Source: Longilinea sp035560795
GTDB lineage: Bacteria > Chloroflexota > Anaerolineae > Anaerolineales > Anaerolineaceae
Assembly: GCA_035560795.1 (NCBI GenBank)
Contig: DATMYV010000012.1
Coordinates: 102,715-166,714 of the forward strand
Reading direction: 5' to 3'
Length of the DNA stretch: 64,000 nucleotides
In this document: positions 57,030-64,000 of the stretch, in pieces
How the letters are laid out: the number at the start of each line of letters is the position of its first letter
Numbering within the stretch: position 1 is the first letter of the stretch
The notes under the pieces: generated by a model
Seen by the model: only the letters and a program-made list of their open reading frames with translations
What the model was told of the DNA's origin: nothing
The model's database searches: none
Translations under genes and position numbers: made by a program

Positions 57030-57042
57030 CACTTCCCGTGTG

Positions 57043-57071
57043 ATTTTAGCTTAGAACGCAACCCGGGTCAA
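57043..57071 (-). promoter_or_regulatory. Sigma-70-type promoter of ffh
   Basis: On the minus strand TTGACC (57066-57071), 17-base spacer, TAAAAT (57043-57048). The predicted start is about 45-50 bases before the ffh start codon. Confidence 0.75.
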
Positions 57072-57197
57072 GGGATGGCGTATATTTGAAGGATTACGGC
57101 GTTTTGATTAATATTTCCATTCTTGTGTATCTAATCCCAGGGTTATGGGTTATAACCAACGGAAATTGGTCTTATTTTTATAATTTTTAGGAGCATT

Positions 57198-58061
57198 ATG
57201 TCCAAAGTTGCCATCGTTACCGATTCGACTGCCTGTTTCCCGCAGGAAATCATTAAAGGTTACCCGATGTTCGTGGCTCCGCTCCAGGTGATCTGGGATG
57301 AAAAGACCTACCTGGACGGTGTGGATATCCAACCCGCTGAATTTTATACACGACTGGCGACAGCAAAGACAATGCCAACCACCTCGCAGACAACGCCGGG
57401 ATATTTTGCACAGCTCTACACAAAATTGATTGAACAAGGATATGACATATTAAGTGTTCATATTTCCTCCCGCCTATCCGGCACCCTCGATTCTGCCATT
57501 CAGGCGCGCGAAATGGTTAAGAATGGAAAGGTCCGTATTTCGCTGGTCGATACCTTTGGGGCAGGCATGGCAATGGGCTTTCCGGCGCTGGTGGCAGCCA
57601 GGGCAGCCATGCAGGGTGCAACCCTCGAGGAATGCCGAATTCTAGCAGAAAGCGCTGTCAAGCATAGCGGCGTTTTTGTTGTCGTTCCAACGCTCGATTT
57701 TCTTCACCGCGGCGGACGGATTGGCGGAGCGGCGGCCTTTGTCGGTTCGATGTTGAACCTCAAGCCAATCATCAAACTCATCGACGGCAAACTGGATTCA
57801 GTCGATAAAGTACGCACATTTGGCAAAGCCGTCGAACGGATGACGGAATTATTCCTCAAAGATGTTGACGGCCGCCTGCCTGTTCGAATCGCCATTCATC
57901 ACGCCAATTGCCCGGACGATGCGCGCGCCCTACTCGAACGGGTTCGCACCCATTTTAGCGTCACCGATGTTTCCGAGGCCTTCCTGGCCGATGTCAGTCC
58001 CGTCATCGGAACCCACACCGGCCCTGGTGCGCTCGGAATCGCTTATCTGGCAGGGATGTAA
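57198..58061 (+). CDS. DegV family fatty-acid-binding protein
   Basis: 287 residues. It starts SKVAIVTDSTACFPQE with the DegV strand-loop, and has TTSQTTPGYFAQ and HISSRLSGTLDSA, the Thr/Ser that hold the fatty acid head group. FakB proteins of this family present fatty acids to the kinase FakA. No fakA (DhaK-like) gene is seen nearby. SD TAGGAG is at good distance from ATG 57198. Confidence 0.92.
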   Translation: MSKVAIVTDSTACFPQEIIKGYPMFVAPLQVIWDEKTYLDGVDIQPAEFYTRLATAKTMPTTSQTTPGYFAQLYTKLIEQGYDILSVHISSRLSGTLDSAIQAREMVKNGKVRISLVDTFGAGMAMGFPALVAARAAMQGATLEECRILAESAVKHSGVFVVVPTLDFLHRGGRIGGAAAFVGSMLNLKPIIKLIDGKLDSVDKVRTFGKAVERMTELFLKDVDGRLPVRIAIHHANCPDDARALLERVRTHFSVTDVSEAFLADVSPVIGTHTGPGALGIAYLAGM

Positions 58062-58083
58062 CCCGGATCAATGACCAGCATTG

Positions 58084-58108
58084 CGCCCATGCAGGTGGGC
58101 GTTTTTGT
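58084..58108 (+). terminator. Terminator after degV
   Basis: Stem CGCCCA (58084-58089) pairs with TGGGCG (58096-58101) around a 6-base loop, followed by TTTTTGTT. Confidence 0.75.
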
Positions 58109-58230
58109 TATAGACAACCCTCCTGATTAGCGCTGACAGACATCACGAACATGCCAGAAATTGTTTTTTCCTGCTGGTACATTCGTTACAATCAGCTTGA
58201 TAGAATCATTTTTCGTAAAGGGGCTTTTCC

Positions 58231-59547
58231 ATGAGACTTTATCCCGGTATTGGCGTTCAGGTCGCCGATATTTTGCTTCCAAAAACTGGCACGAATTTGA
58301 CCCAATGGGCTGCCATTGCTTGCGATCAATTCACCTCGCAGCCGGAATACTGGCAAGAAGTGGCCAGGATTGTGGGCGATGCGCCATCTACCTTCAAACT
58401 GACTTTACCGGAAGTCTATTTGGGAACGGCGGAAGAATCTGCCCGCATTCAAAGCACTCAGCAAGCCATGCGGCAATATCTGGCAGAAGGACTCCTAGTC
58501 AATCACGAAGGCTTGATTCTGGTCGAACGCAGTGTGGATGGAAGAACCCGGCGCGGCCTGATGCTCGCATTGGACCTCGAACAATATGATTACAACAAGG
58601 GTTCGCAAACCCTGATCCGGGCCACGGAAGGCACCATCATCGACCGCTTGCCGCCGCGCATGAAAATTCGTGAAGGCGCCAGCCTGGAATTGCCGCATAT
58701 CCTGGTGTTGATCGATGATCCTGAATGCACAGTCATCGATCCCATCCTGGCACAAAAAGAAAGCCTGCCAAAGCTTTATGATTTTGAAATAATGTTGGAA
58801 AGCGGCCATTTACGCGGATACGGCGTTAATGACATTACGCTTGAACAGCAGGCTATGTATGCATTGGCAAAACTGGCTGATCCAGAATCTTTTGCCGCCA
58901 AATACAACGTTCCGCCTGAAAAAGGTGTACTGCTCTTTGCCATGGGCGACGGCAACCACTCGCTGGCTACCGCCAAAGCGATCTGGGAAAAAATCAAACC
59001 GCAGGTGGGCATGAATCACCCAGCCCGCTATGCCCTGGTGGAAATTGAGAATGTTCACGATAATGGCCTCGAATTTGAGCCCATTCACCGCGTCCTGTTC
59101 CAGGTAAAACAGGACCTGGCGGAAAGTCTGAGAGATTATTACGGCGGGAAAGCCAGCTTAATGCCCTGCTCATCCGAAGAAGAAATGATTGCGAGGGTCG
59201 AAGGGCAAAACGGTTCTGAACAGCTTATCGGTCTCGTTAGCTATGGCAGTTACCAGGTTCTGTCTGTCAAGGATCCATCCTCCAATTTGCCGGTTGGCAC
59301 GATTCAGGGGTTTATAGACCAGGTATGTAAGGCAGGCGGCGTCGAAAAGATCGATTACGTTCATGGTCGGCAAGTGGTTTGCCAGTTAGGTTCGCAACCT
59401 GGCAATTTGGGCATCTATTTGCCAGCCATGCCCAAGAGCGATCTGTTCAAGACAGTCATCCTGGATGGCGCGCTGCCGCGCAAGACGTTCTCGATGGGAG
59501 AAGCCAAGGAAAAACGCTTCTATATGGAAGCCCGCAAGATCGCATAA
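58231..59547 (+). CDS. DUF1015 family protein
   Basis: 438 residues. The family signature near the middle is AMGDGNHSLATAKAIWE (about 233-249), where the GDGNHS core corresponds to the DGHHR-type motif of DUF1015 proteins; WAAIACDQFTSQPEYW near the N-terminus is also typical. Function is unproven; some relatives have been proposed as serine kinases. The gene has AAAGGGG before its ATG and its own terminator, so it is a single-gene unit. Confidence 0.82.
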   Translation: MRLYPGIGVQVADILLPKTGTNLTQWAAIACDQFTSQPEYWQEVARIVGDAPSTFKLTLPEVYLGTAEESARIQSTQQAMRQYLAEGLLVNHEGLILVERSVDGRTRRGLMLALDLEQYDYNKGSQTLIRATEGTIIDRLPPRMKIREGASLELPHILVLIDDPECTVIDPILAQKESLPKLYDFEIMLESGHLRGYGVNDITLEQQAMYALAKLADPESFAAKYNVPPEKGVLLFAMGDGNHSLATAKAIWEKIKPQVGMNHPARYALVEIENVHDNGLEFEPIHRVLFQVKQDLAESLRDYYGGKASLMPCSSEEEMIARVEGQNGSEQLIGLVSYGSYQVLSVKDPSSNLPVGTIQGFIDQVCKAGGVEKIDYVHGRQVVCQLGSQPGNLGIYLPAMPKSDLFKTVILDGALPRKTFSMGEAKEKRFYMEARKIA

Positions 59548-59573
59548 CATGGAATTGATGGTCTTTTTCAAGC

Positions 59574-59612
59574 CAGTGTCATCAGGCGACTTTCTGAGCG
59601 GCACTGTTTTTT
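59574..59612 (+). terminator. Terminator after the DUF1015 gene
   Basis: Two-part stem: CAGTGTC (59574-59580) with GGCACTG (59600-59606, one G-U) and inner TCAG/CTGA, followed by TTTTTT (59607-59612). Confidence 0.75.
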
Positions 59613-59615
59613 CGT

Positions 59616-59644
59616 TTGTCCACCAATTCCGCTCTGGGTATAAT
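59616..59644 (+). promoter_or_regulatory. Promoter of the small hypothetical gene
   Basis: TTGTCC (59616-59621), 17-base spacer, TATAAT (59639-59644). Predicted start is about 14 bases before ATG 59665, with AAGGA between. Confidence 0.75.
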
Positions 59645-59664
59645 GGATCCTTAAGGAAAACCAA

Positions 59665-60030
59665 ATGGCCCGCTTTAACCCCTTCCAACAAGACGAAAAT
59701 GCACTCCCCCCGGAAAAGGTCCAGATTCTTGACCTCCACGTCGAACCCTGGCCGGATGGCAAACGGGTGCGCGTGCACATTACCCTCACACCCTTCCAAC
59801 AGCCGCCTGATCTGGAATTGACCATTTTTAATGATCAAAAACAGGAAGTCAGCCATGTTACCGTTGTTGAAAACATAGACGATAAACTTGTCCTGACCAT
59901 GCACCTGCGGATTTCAGAACCTCAGGGTACCTATCGTCTTGAGGCAATCGTAAGGTATACCGATTTTGGAAATGTCACCCAGGGGGATTTCGTTTTTCAA
60001 ATCCCAGCCGAAACTGAACCTGAAGAATAA
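59665..60030 (+). CDS. Small hypothetical protein, all-beta
   Basis: 121 residues, family not recognised. It has no signal peptide or membrane helix. The sequence alternates polar and hydrophobic residues (KRVRVHITLTPF, LTIFNDQKQEVSHVTVVE, KLVLTMHLR, GTYRLEAIVRY, GDFVFQIP) as in an immunoglobulin-like beta sandwich, with an acidic end. It has its own strong promoter and a hairpin after it. The promoter strength and compact fold argue that it is a real gene. Confidence 0.7.
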   Translation: MARFNPFQQDENALPPEKVQILDLHVEPWPDGKRVRVHITLTPFQQPPDLELTIFNDQKQEVSHVTVVENIDDKLVLTMHLRISEPQGTYRLEAIVRYTDFGNVTQGDFVFQIPAETEPEE

Positions 60031-60033
60031 AGT

Positions 60034-60058
60034 ACCAGCCCGGGAATCCCGGGCTGGT
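60034..60058. terminator. Perfect 12-bp hairpin between convergent genes
   Basis: ACCAGCCCGGGA (60034-60045) and its complement (60047-60058) around a single central base, so the folded loop is a few bases. The following GTGTATTT is only weakly T-rich. It probably ends or separates the two convergent transcripts. Confidence 0.6.
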
Positions 60059-60096
60059 GTGTATTTCGATCAGCAGGAGGTCGCTGAAGGTTTGTC

Positions 60097-63000
60097 TTAC
60101 TTCATCAATTGCGGCAGGAAGCTGTAGTTATTCATCAGCAAGAACACCAGCCGCCCTTCAACCTGAGGATTGATCGGGTCGGGGGTATCCGAGCTCTGAA
60201 TGTATTCAGCCACTGCATCGCGGACGTAGTACTGCGTGTCTGCAATGATCTGATTCAACGGCCACAAAGTCACTCCGCCGTTGTTATTGTTGCAGGAACC
60301 AGCGGCAAGGTAGTTGACCGTGGACACGTTATAGAATTTGGTCGCATCGGTGAAGTTGATAGGATTCCCATCGACTACCAGACTCTTGACGTTGTTGCCG
60401 TTTGGCAGCTTCGGATAAGTATCCTTATAGGTAATCACGCCGGCAGAATCGGTATCGATCATGCAGGTGGTGTAGTGCGAGTAACCGCCGTAGGAAGGAA
60501 CATACTTATAGTAGTAGTAGTTCCGATAGGCACGTTCCAGCAGCGTCTTGATCTGCGGTCCATTCAGGCTGAACACCACCAGCGAGTTCTCATAAGGCAT
60601 GGCTGAGAACATGTCCGATATCTTAAGTTGATAAGGGGTGGCAGGCGTTGCAGAACCAGCGATATTCTTGTTGGTCATTGCGCCGGACAGGTGGAAGTCC
60701 ACTGTAATGCCCTGGGTTGCCAGTGCCTTGTTCAGCTTCCAGACTGCGGCATCAGCCTGCAGGTTGGCGCCATTCGTTTCAGCGATAAAGGCATCCGGAT
60801 CCGTGACGATCGGGGCGATGGTGTTGCCAATTACGGTGTTGTTATAGGCAGCCAGCAAATCCACGTACGGCTGGAGCAGTGTCTTGGTGGCGGCATCTTC
60901 GGGATAACCGGAGGTCGTGATGGCGATGGAACGACCGGTTGAAGAGACGACATCATACGCATTGACACTGTCGGTTGCTTTGGCGCGCAATCCAAGGATA
61001 ACCTCGCCCAGGTAGGTGTTGTAGCGGTTGGCCTGGGTAACCATCACGGCATCTCCATCCGGAGCAACCAGTGTGGTCGGCAGGAAGGCATAAGGCTTAT
61101 CAAGGAATTGACCCTCAGGAGCCGTATGGCTGTGCCCGCCAACGATGACATCGATGTCGTTTACCGTAGTTGCCAGCACCGTATCGACGTTATTATCCAC
61201 TTCGATATTGGCAGGATTGGAAGTGAAACCAATGTGCGTCAAGGCGATCAACACTTCGCTTGTGTTGGCCAGTCCGGGCGCGAGGTCTGCTGCCGTGTCG
61301 ATCGGGTTGGTGAAGGTCAATCCGGGGATATTGCTGGGCAGCTCATAATTGGGAACGCGGTGATTGCCGATGCCCAAAATGGCTACCTGGATGGCTTTTG
61401 GACCCAACGCAACCCGCGTGAAGGGGCGAATCGGGACCAGATCAAGCCCATAAGCGCCTGTGTCGCTGACATTGGCTTGCAGCAGCGGGAAGTTGGCCTG
61501 GCTCAATGTGCTGAAGATTTGGGTGCCAAAATTGAACTCATGGTTGCCCAAAGTCATGGCTGAATAATCCATGCTATTGAAGGCTTTGATGAGCGGGTTG
61601 ATCTGCAGCTCAGGAGCCAGTGGTGTCAGGTCGGCTGAGTAACCAAGCCCGGCGCTCTTGAAGAAGTACATCATCGAGTCGCCCTGGATGGCATCGCCGG
61701 CGTTCAACAGCAGCGTGTAATCGGGGTTATGCGCCCGTTCCTGCTTGATGGCGGTCACCAGGTTGGTGTAACCCACTGTCGAGCCAGCCTGCAGCAAGCG
61801 GCCGTGCGAGTCGTTATGGTGCAGGATGCTGATCGGTACGATCGGACCGCCAGCGTCATTGCCCTCTCGGATCAAGCGATCGTCCAGAGTGCCGTCACCC
61901 TTTGGACCCATATACGGAGCAGTCTCGGGGTAATGAGCTGACACAAAACGGTTGACGTTGTCCAGCATATCGCCCCAGTAGGTGATGTTGGTCATATACT
62001 TGAAGGGGAGATAGCCGTCCTGCCCAGCCGGGGCCAGGAACTCGTTCGTCGCGACTTTATAGGTCTTGTTCAGGTCCAAAGGCAGCCAGGTATCCGTCGC
62101 CTTGTCAAGAACTTCGATATCGTAGGCGCCCCAGGCCCAAGGCTGCGGGCCAGGTAGGGCATCCGAATAGCGGTAGAATTTAAACTTGATTCCCGCCGCT
62201 GAGAGTGCGCCTTTGAACAACGTCGCGCTCTGGTTGAGCAGTTCGCGGATGTAGGCACCCTTCATTTCGCCGACCGCGGTGGCGTTGCCAAACGGTAGGA
62301 TGTTGAACATGGCGCCATAGGTCAACTTGAAGGGAGCTGCCAATAAACCGGATACGCACGGGGAGGCAGCGCAGATATCTGTACGGATGCCGCCGGCGTT
62401 GTTGAAGACCATGTCGACATCATTGGCAGTTTCCAAGTCGCCGTTCAGGTCGCCGTAAACGGCATCCTGGATGAAGGCGTCCATCATGTCGTTGCCGTTA
62501 TAGTCGCGCAGCAAATCGACCTGAGTCCAGCCGATTTCCTGGCTGATCAACGCAACGTAATCTGGATCCGTGGCATAACTGGCGACCAATGCAGCTACCG
62601 GTGCATATTCAGGCAGCGCATTCGTTACCACATTGCGGATCCAGGTAACGGTCGCAGCGTGTGTCGTTGGATTGTAAACGACATCAAATTCACCAACTTT
62701 GCGCCCGTTGTAATGCGCCTGGGCAATATAGGTGTTGCCAACCTTCACGGCAGCCGTGACATCGGTGTGAGAATGTCCGCCGATGATAATATTGACCGGA
62801 GTATTGGCGGTATTTAATCTGGCGGCAAGCGTCTGATCCCCATAAACCGGGAAGCCGTAACCGTAGCCACCGTCGGTAAAGCCGTTGTGGCTCAACACGA
62901 CGATGAAATCCGCCCCGTCAGCGATCATGGCAGGATAGTAGTGACTGATCGATTCGGCCGGGTCCTTGAAGCACAATCCTTCAGTCGCGGAGGCAATCGT

Positions 63001-63615
63001 AATATAAGGAGTCTCAACGGATCCGACCCCAATCACACCTACCTGGATCTGGTTATCAACCGGACCGACATTGAAAATGGTGTAGGGTTGGATCGGGTAG
63101 TCATCGGTGCCGTTGGTTAAGGTGGCGGGTGTCCAACCATCGCAGGAACCACCGACTTTCGTTGTGATGTTGGCAGCCAGGTATGGATAGTCCGCCTGAA
63201 CAACGCGGTCGGTCAAGGTGGCTTGACCCCAATCGAACTCATGGTTGCCAAAGGTGGCCGCGTCGTAACCGATCAGGTTGTAATAATCAATTACGGGGGT
63301 ACCATGATTGATGTTGGATAGCAAGCTGCCTTGCATTTCATCGCCAGCATCAAACAACAGCACATCCTGACCCAGTCCCTCTTTTGCTGTGCGGATGTTA
63401 TTGATCACATTCGCAACGCGGGCAGCATCTGGATTGGAAGTGGAAATAGCCGGGTTATATTCCAACTGCCCGTGAAAGTCGTTAGTATGCAGGATTGTGA
63501 AGGATACTGGGTCTCCCGGAGCCAATTGGGCAGCCGCCTGAACGGAAACACCCAATGGGAGTGCTAATGCCAGTACCATCACAATTGCGATCGTCTTATA
63601 TAAATTGCGTTTCAT
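60097..63615 (-). CDS. Secreted tandem 5'-nucleotidase/metallophosphoesterase
   Basis: 1172 residues with a Sec signal peptide (cleavage after about VSVQAAA). Two complete UshA-like units are joined. Unit 1: ILHTNDFHGQLEYN, DAGDEMQGSL, FGNHEFDWG, IIGGHSHTD, then a 5'-nucleotidase C domain (to about 590). Unit 2: ILHHNDSHGRLL, NAGDAIQGDS, LGNHEFNFG, IVGGHSHT, then a second C domain with the Tyr-rich segment NYYYYKYVPSYGGYSHY. In unit 2 the first metal Asp-x-His is kept but DAGD is NAGD. It should hydrolyse extracellular nucleotides for phosphate and nucleosides. SD CGGAGGATTAAG precedes ATG 63615. Confidence 0.92.
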   Translation of the reverse strand: MKRNLYKTIAIVMVLALALPLGVSVQAAAQLAPGDPVSFTILHTNDFHGQLEYNPAISTSNPDAARVANVINNIRTAKEGLGQDVLLFDAGDEMQGSLLSNINHGTPVIDYYNLIGYDAATFGNHEFDWGQATLTDRVVQADYPYLAANITTKVGGSCDGWTPATLTNGTDDYPIQPYTIFNVGPVDNQIQVGVIGVGSVETPYITIASATEGLCFKDPAESISHYYPAMIADGADFIVVLSHNGFTDGGYGYGFPVYGDQTLAARLNTANTPVNIIIGGHSHTDVTAAVKVGNTYIAQAHYNGRKVGEFDVVYNPTTHAATVTWIRNVVTNALPEYAPVAALVASYATDPDYVALISQEIGWTQVDLLRDYNGNDMMDAFIQDAVYGDLNGDLETANDVDMVFNNAGGIRTDICAASPCVSGLLAAPFKLTYGAMFNILPFGNATAVGEMKGAYIRELLNQSATLFKGALSAAGIKFKFYRYSDALPGPQPWAWGAYDIEVLDKATDTWLPLDLNKTYKVATNEFLAPAGQDGYLPFKYMTNITYWGDMLDNVNRFVSAHYPETAPYMGPKGDGTLDDRLIREGNDAGGPIVPISILHHNDSHGRLLQAGSTVGYTNLVTAIKQERAHNPDYTLLLNAGDAIQGDSMMYFFKSAGLGYSADLTPLAPELQINPLIKAFNSMDYSAMTLGNHEFNFGTQIFSTLSQANFPLLQANVSDTGAYGLDLVPIRPFTRVALGPKAIQVAILGIGNHRVPNYELPSNIPGLTFTNPIDTAADLAPGLANTSEVLIALTHIGFTSNPANIEVDNNVDTVLATTVNDIDVIVGGHSHTAPEGQFLDKPYAFLPTTLVAPDGDAVMVTQANRYNTYLGEVILGLRAKATDSVNAYDVVSSTGRSIAITTSGYPEDAATKTLLQPYVDLLAAYNNTVIGNTIAPIVTDPDAFIAETNGANLQADAAVWKLNKALATQGITVDFHLSGAMTNKNIAGSATPATPYQLKISDMFSAMPYENSLVVFSLNGPQIKTLLERAYRNYYYYKYVPSYGGYSHYTTCMIDTDSAGVITYKDTYPKLPNGNNVKSLVVDGNPINFTDATKFYNVSTVNYLAAGSCNNNNGGVTLWPLNQIIADTQYYVRDAVAEYIQSSDTPDPINPQVEGRLVFLLMNNYSFLPQLMK

Positions 63616-63688
63616 TCTTAATCCTCCGATTTTAGATCAAGTTTTTTTCAAAGTGGTCCTACTTGAATCGGGAGCAAATTGGTGTAAG

Positions 63689-63698
63689 CACCTCCTTT
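63689..63698 (-). promoter_or_regulatory. Extended Shine-Dalgarno-like leader element upstream of the nucleotidase
   Basis: AAAGGAGGTG on the minus strand, a perfect 10-base complement to the 16S 3' end, 74 bases before the nucleotidase start, which has its own normal SD. Its GGTG can pair with CACC (GGTG-CTTA-CACC). This mirrors the element at 5749-5758. Confidence 0.5.
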
Positions 63699-63743
63699 GG
63701 AACAGACAGGAAATTAACCCATGATGCCTATGTCGCAGACAAA

Positions 63744-63767
63744 GACATTAAGCAAATATGACATTAA
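63744..63767. promoter_or_regulatory. Direct repeat GACATTAA x2, 16-base period
   Basis: GACATTAA at 63744-63751 and 63760-63767 (TTAATGTC on the coding strand of the nucleotidase), about 130-150 bases before its start. This could be a tandem activator site, for example PhoB/PhoP-like, given the phosphate-scavenging product. The match to a known Pho box is loose. Confidence 0.4.
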
Positions 63768-64000
63768 AATCGACAGTAGCGTATTGAAGGCAACATGTCG
63801 GAATGTCAAAAATTGTGACAAACGAACCTCCGCCAATTAGTGCATGGACGGTATTGGCCAGAATATGGAAATGGCACACTTCGTGAAACAATAAGGCTAC
63901 AAATAAATCCCGGTTGTGGCAGTGGGAATTCCCCCTTCGAAGAACCGGTAACTTAATTATATGGAGGTTTTCGAAAAAAGCACCTTAGATTCCTCCTTAT

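Larger units (their letters stand above)
63616..64000. other. 385-base region upstream of the nucleotidase; no convincing gene
   Basis: The stretch holds the nucleotidase leader with the extended SD-like element at 63689-63698, direct repeats of GACATTAA, a TTGACA (minus, 63804-63809) without a clear -10 partner, an inverted repeat TGTCA-7-TGACA at about 63804-63820, and a strong AAGGAGG at the right edge followed by only eight codons. A 79-codon minus-strand frame at 63748-63984 has no plausible start. No RNA gene was recognised. Confidence 0.6.

Noticed and set aside
63925..63940. GGGGGAATTCCC-like dyad near the right edge
   Set aside because: A short GC-rich dyad around GAATTC with no context; too weak to call.
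63748..63984. Minus-strand open frame of 79 codons containing an HEVCH (HExxH-like) string
   Set aside because: No ATG or GTG start and no ribosome-binding site in register; it overlaps the leader and repeats of the nucleotidase. The zincin-like motif is likely chance.

Overview
The window looks like a chromosomal segment of a Chloroflexota bacterium, most likely of the class Anaerolineae. Pointers are the YYY/DUF2298 membrane proteins, which are known mainly from Chloroflexi and archaea; a mevalonate kinase next to an archaeal-type isopentenyl phosphate kinase; a topoisomerase I with an extra N-terminal zinc domain; lipoprotein sugar-binding proteins with Thr/Pro/Ala tethers; and moderate GC. 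This placement is an inference from gene content. No rRNA, tRNA, CRISPR array, insertion sequence or phage gene was recognised, and the gene order is tight and mostly operonic.

Region 1 (1-7.0 kb, minus strand): a maltose-type sugar import locus made of a ROK regulator, a MalE-like lipoprotein, MalF and MalG permeases and a secreted GH13 alpha-glucanase lipoprotein, followed by the first 108 codons of a GT39-like membrane glycosyltransferase cut by the window edge. No ABC ATPase is present, so the ATPase is presumably encoded elsewhere. Region 2 (7.1-11.5 kb): DUF4230 protein, an orphan PhnD-like binding lipoprotein, a SanA/YdcF protein, an HD hydrolase and a TIM-barrel/NTF2-like fusion. Region 3 (11.5-22.3 kb, minus): a type IIA topoisomerase A subunit with a long basic tail, rpoC standing alone without rpoB, and a large hybrid sensor histidine kinase.

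Region 4 (22.4-44.0 kb, minus) is the most distinctive part. From tlyA and lepA it runs through a flippase-like membrane protein, a CDP-paratose-epimerase-like SDR, a GT4 glycosyltransferase, a methyltransferase, a GT39 protein, a 1761-residue GT39-YYY fusion, a DUF952 protein, a free-standing YYY protein, a degenerate GT39-like protein, a PlsC-like acyltransferase and cmk, and then a C69 peptidase. Many of these genes overlap by 1-4 bases or lie within about 20 bases of each other, which suggests one transcription unit for a lipid-linked surface glycan. The function of the YYY proteins is unknown.

Region 5 (44.1-48.5 kb, plus): a UbiA-family polyprenyl-phosphate transferase, mevalonate kinase, isopentenyl phosphate kinase, dGTPase and GreA. 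Prenyl-lipid supply thus sits next to the glycan cluster. Region 6 (48.6-57.0 kb, minus): a membrane-anchored hypothetical protein, topA, a mannose-1-phosphate guanylyltransferase, dprA, rimM, khpA, rpsP and ffh, with a nested-stem element between ffh and rpsP. Region 7 (57.2-64 kb): DegV, DUF1015 and a small hypothetical protein on plus, then a secreted tandem 5'-nucleotidase on minus with a long 5' region.

The observations most worth following are the YYY/GT39 glycan operon, the leader hairpins with a 10-base perfect complement to the 16S 3' end upstream of two exported proteins, the ffh-rpsP structured element, the unusual quinolone-pocket residues and duplicated QPALL tail motif of the topoisomerase A subunit, and the DUF5679-like extension of TopA.
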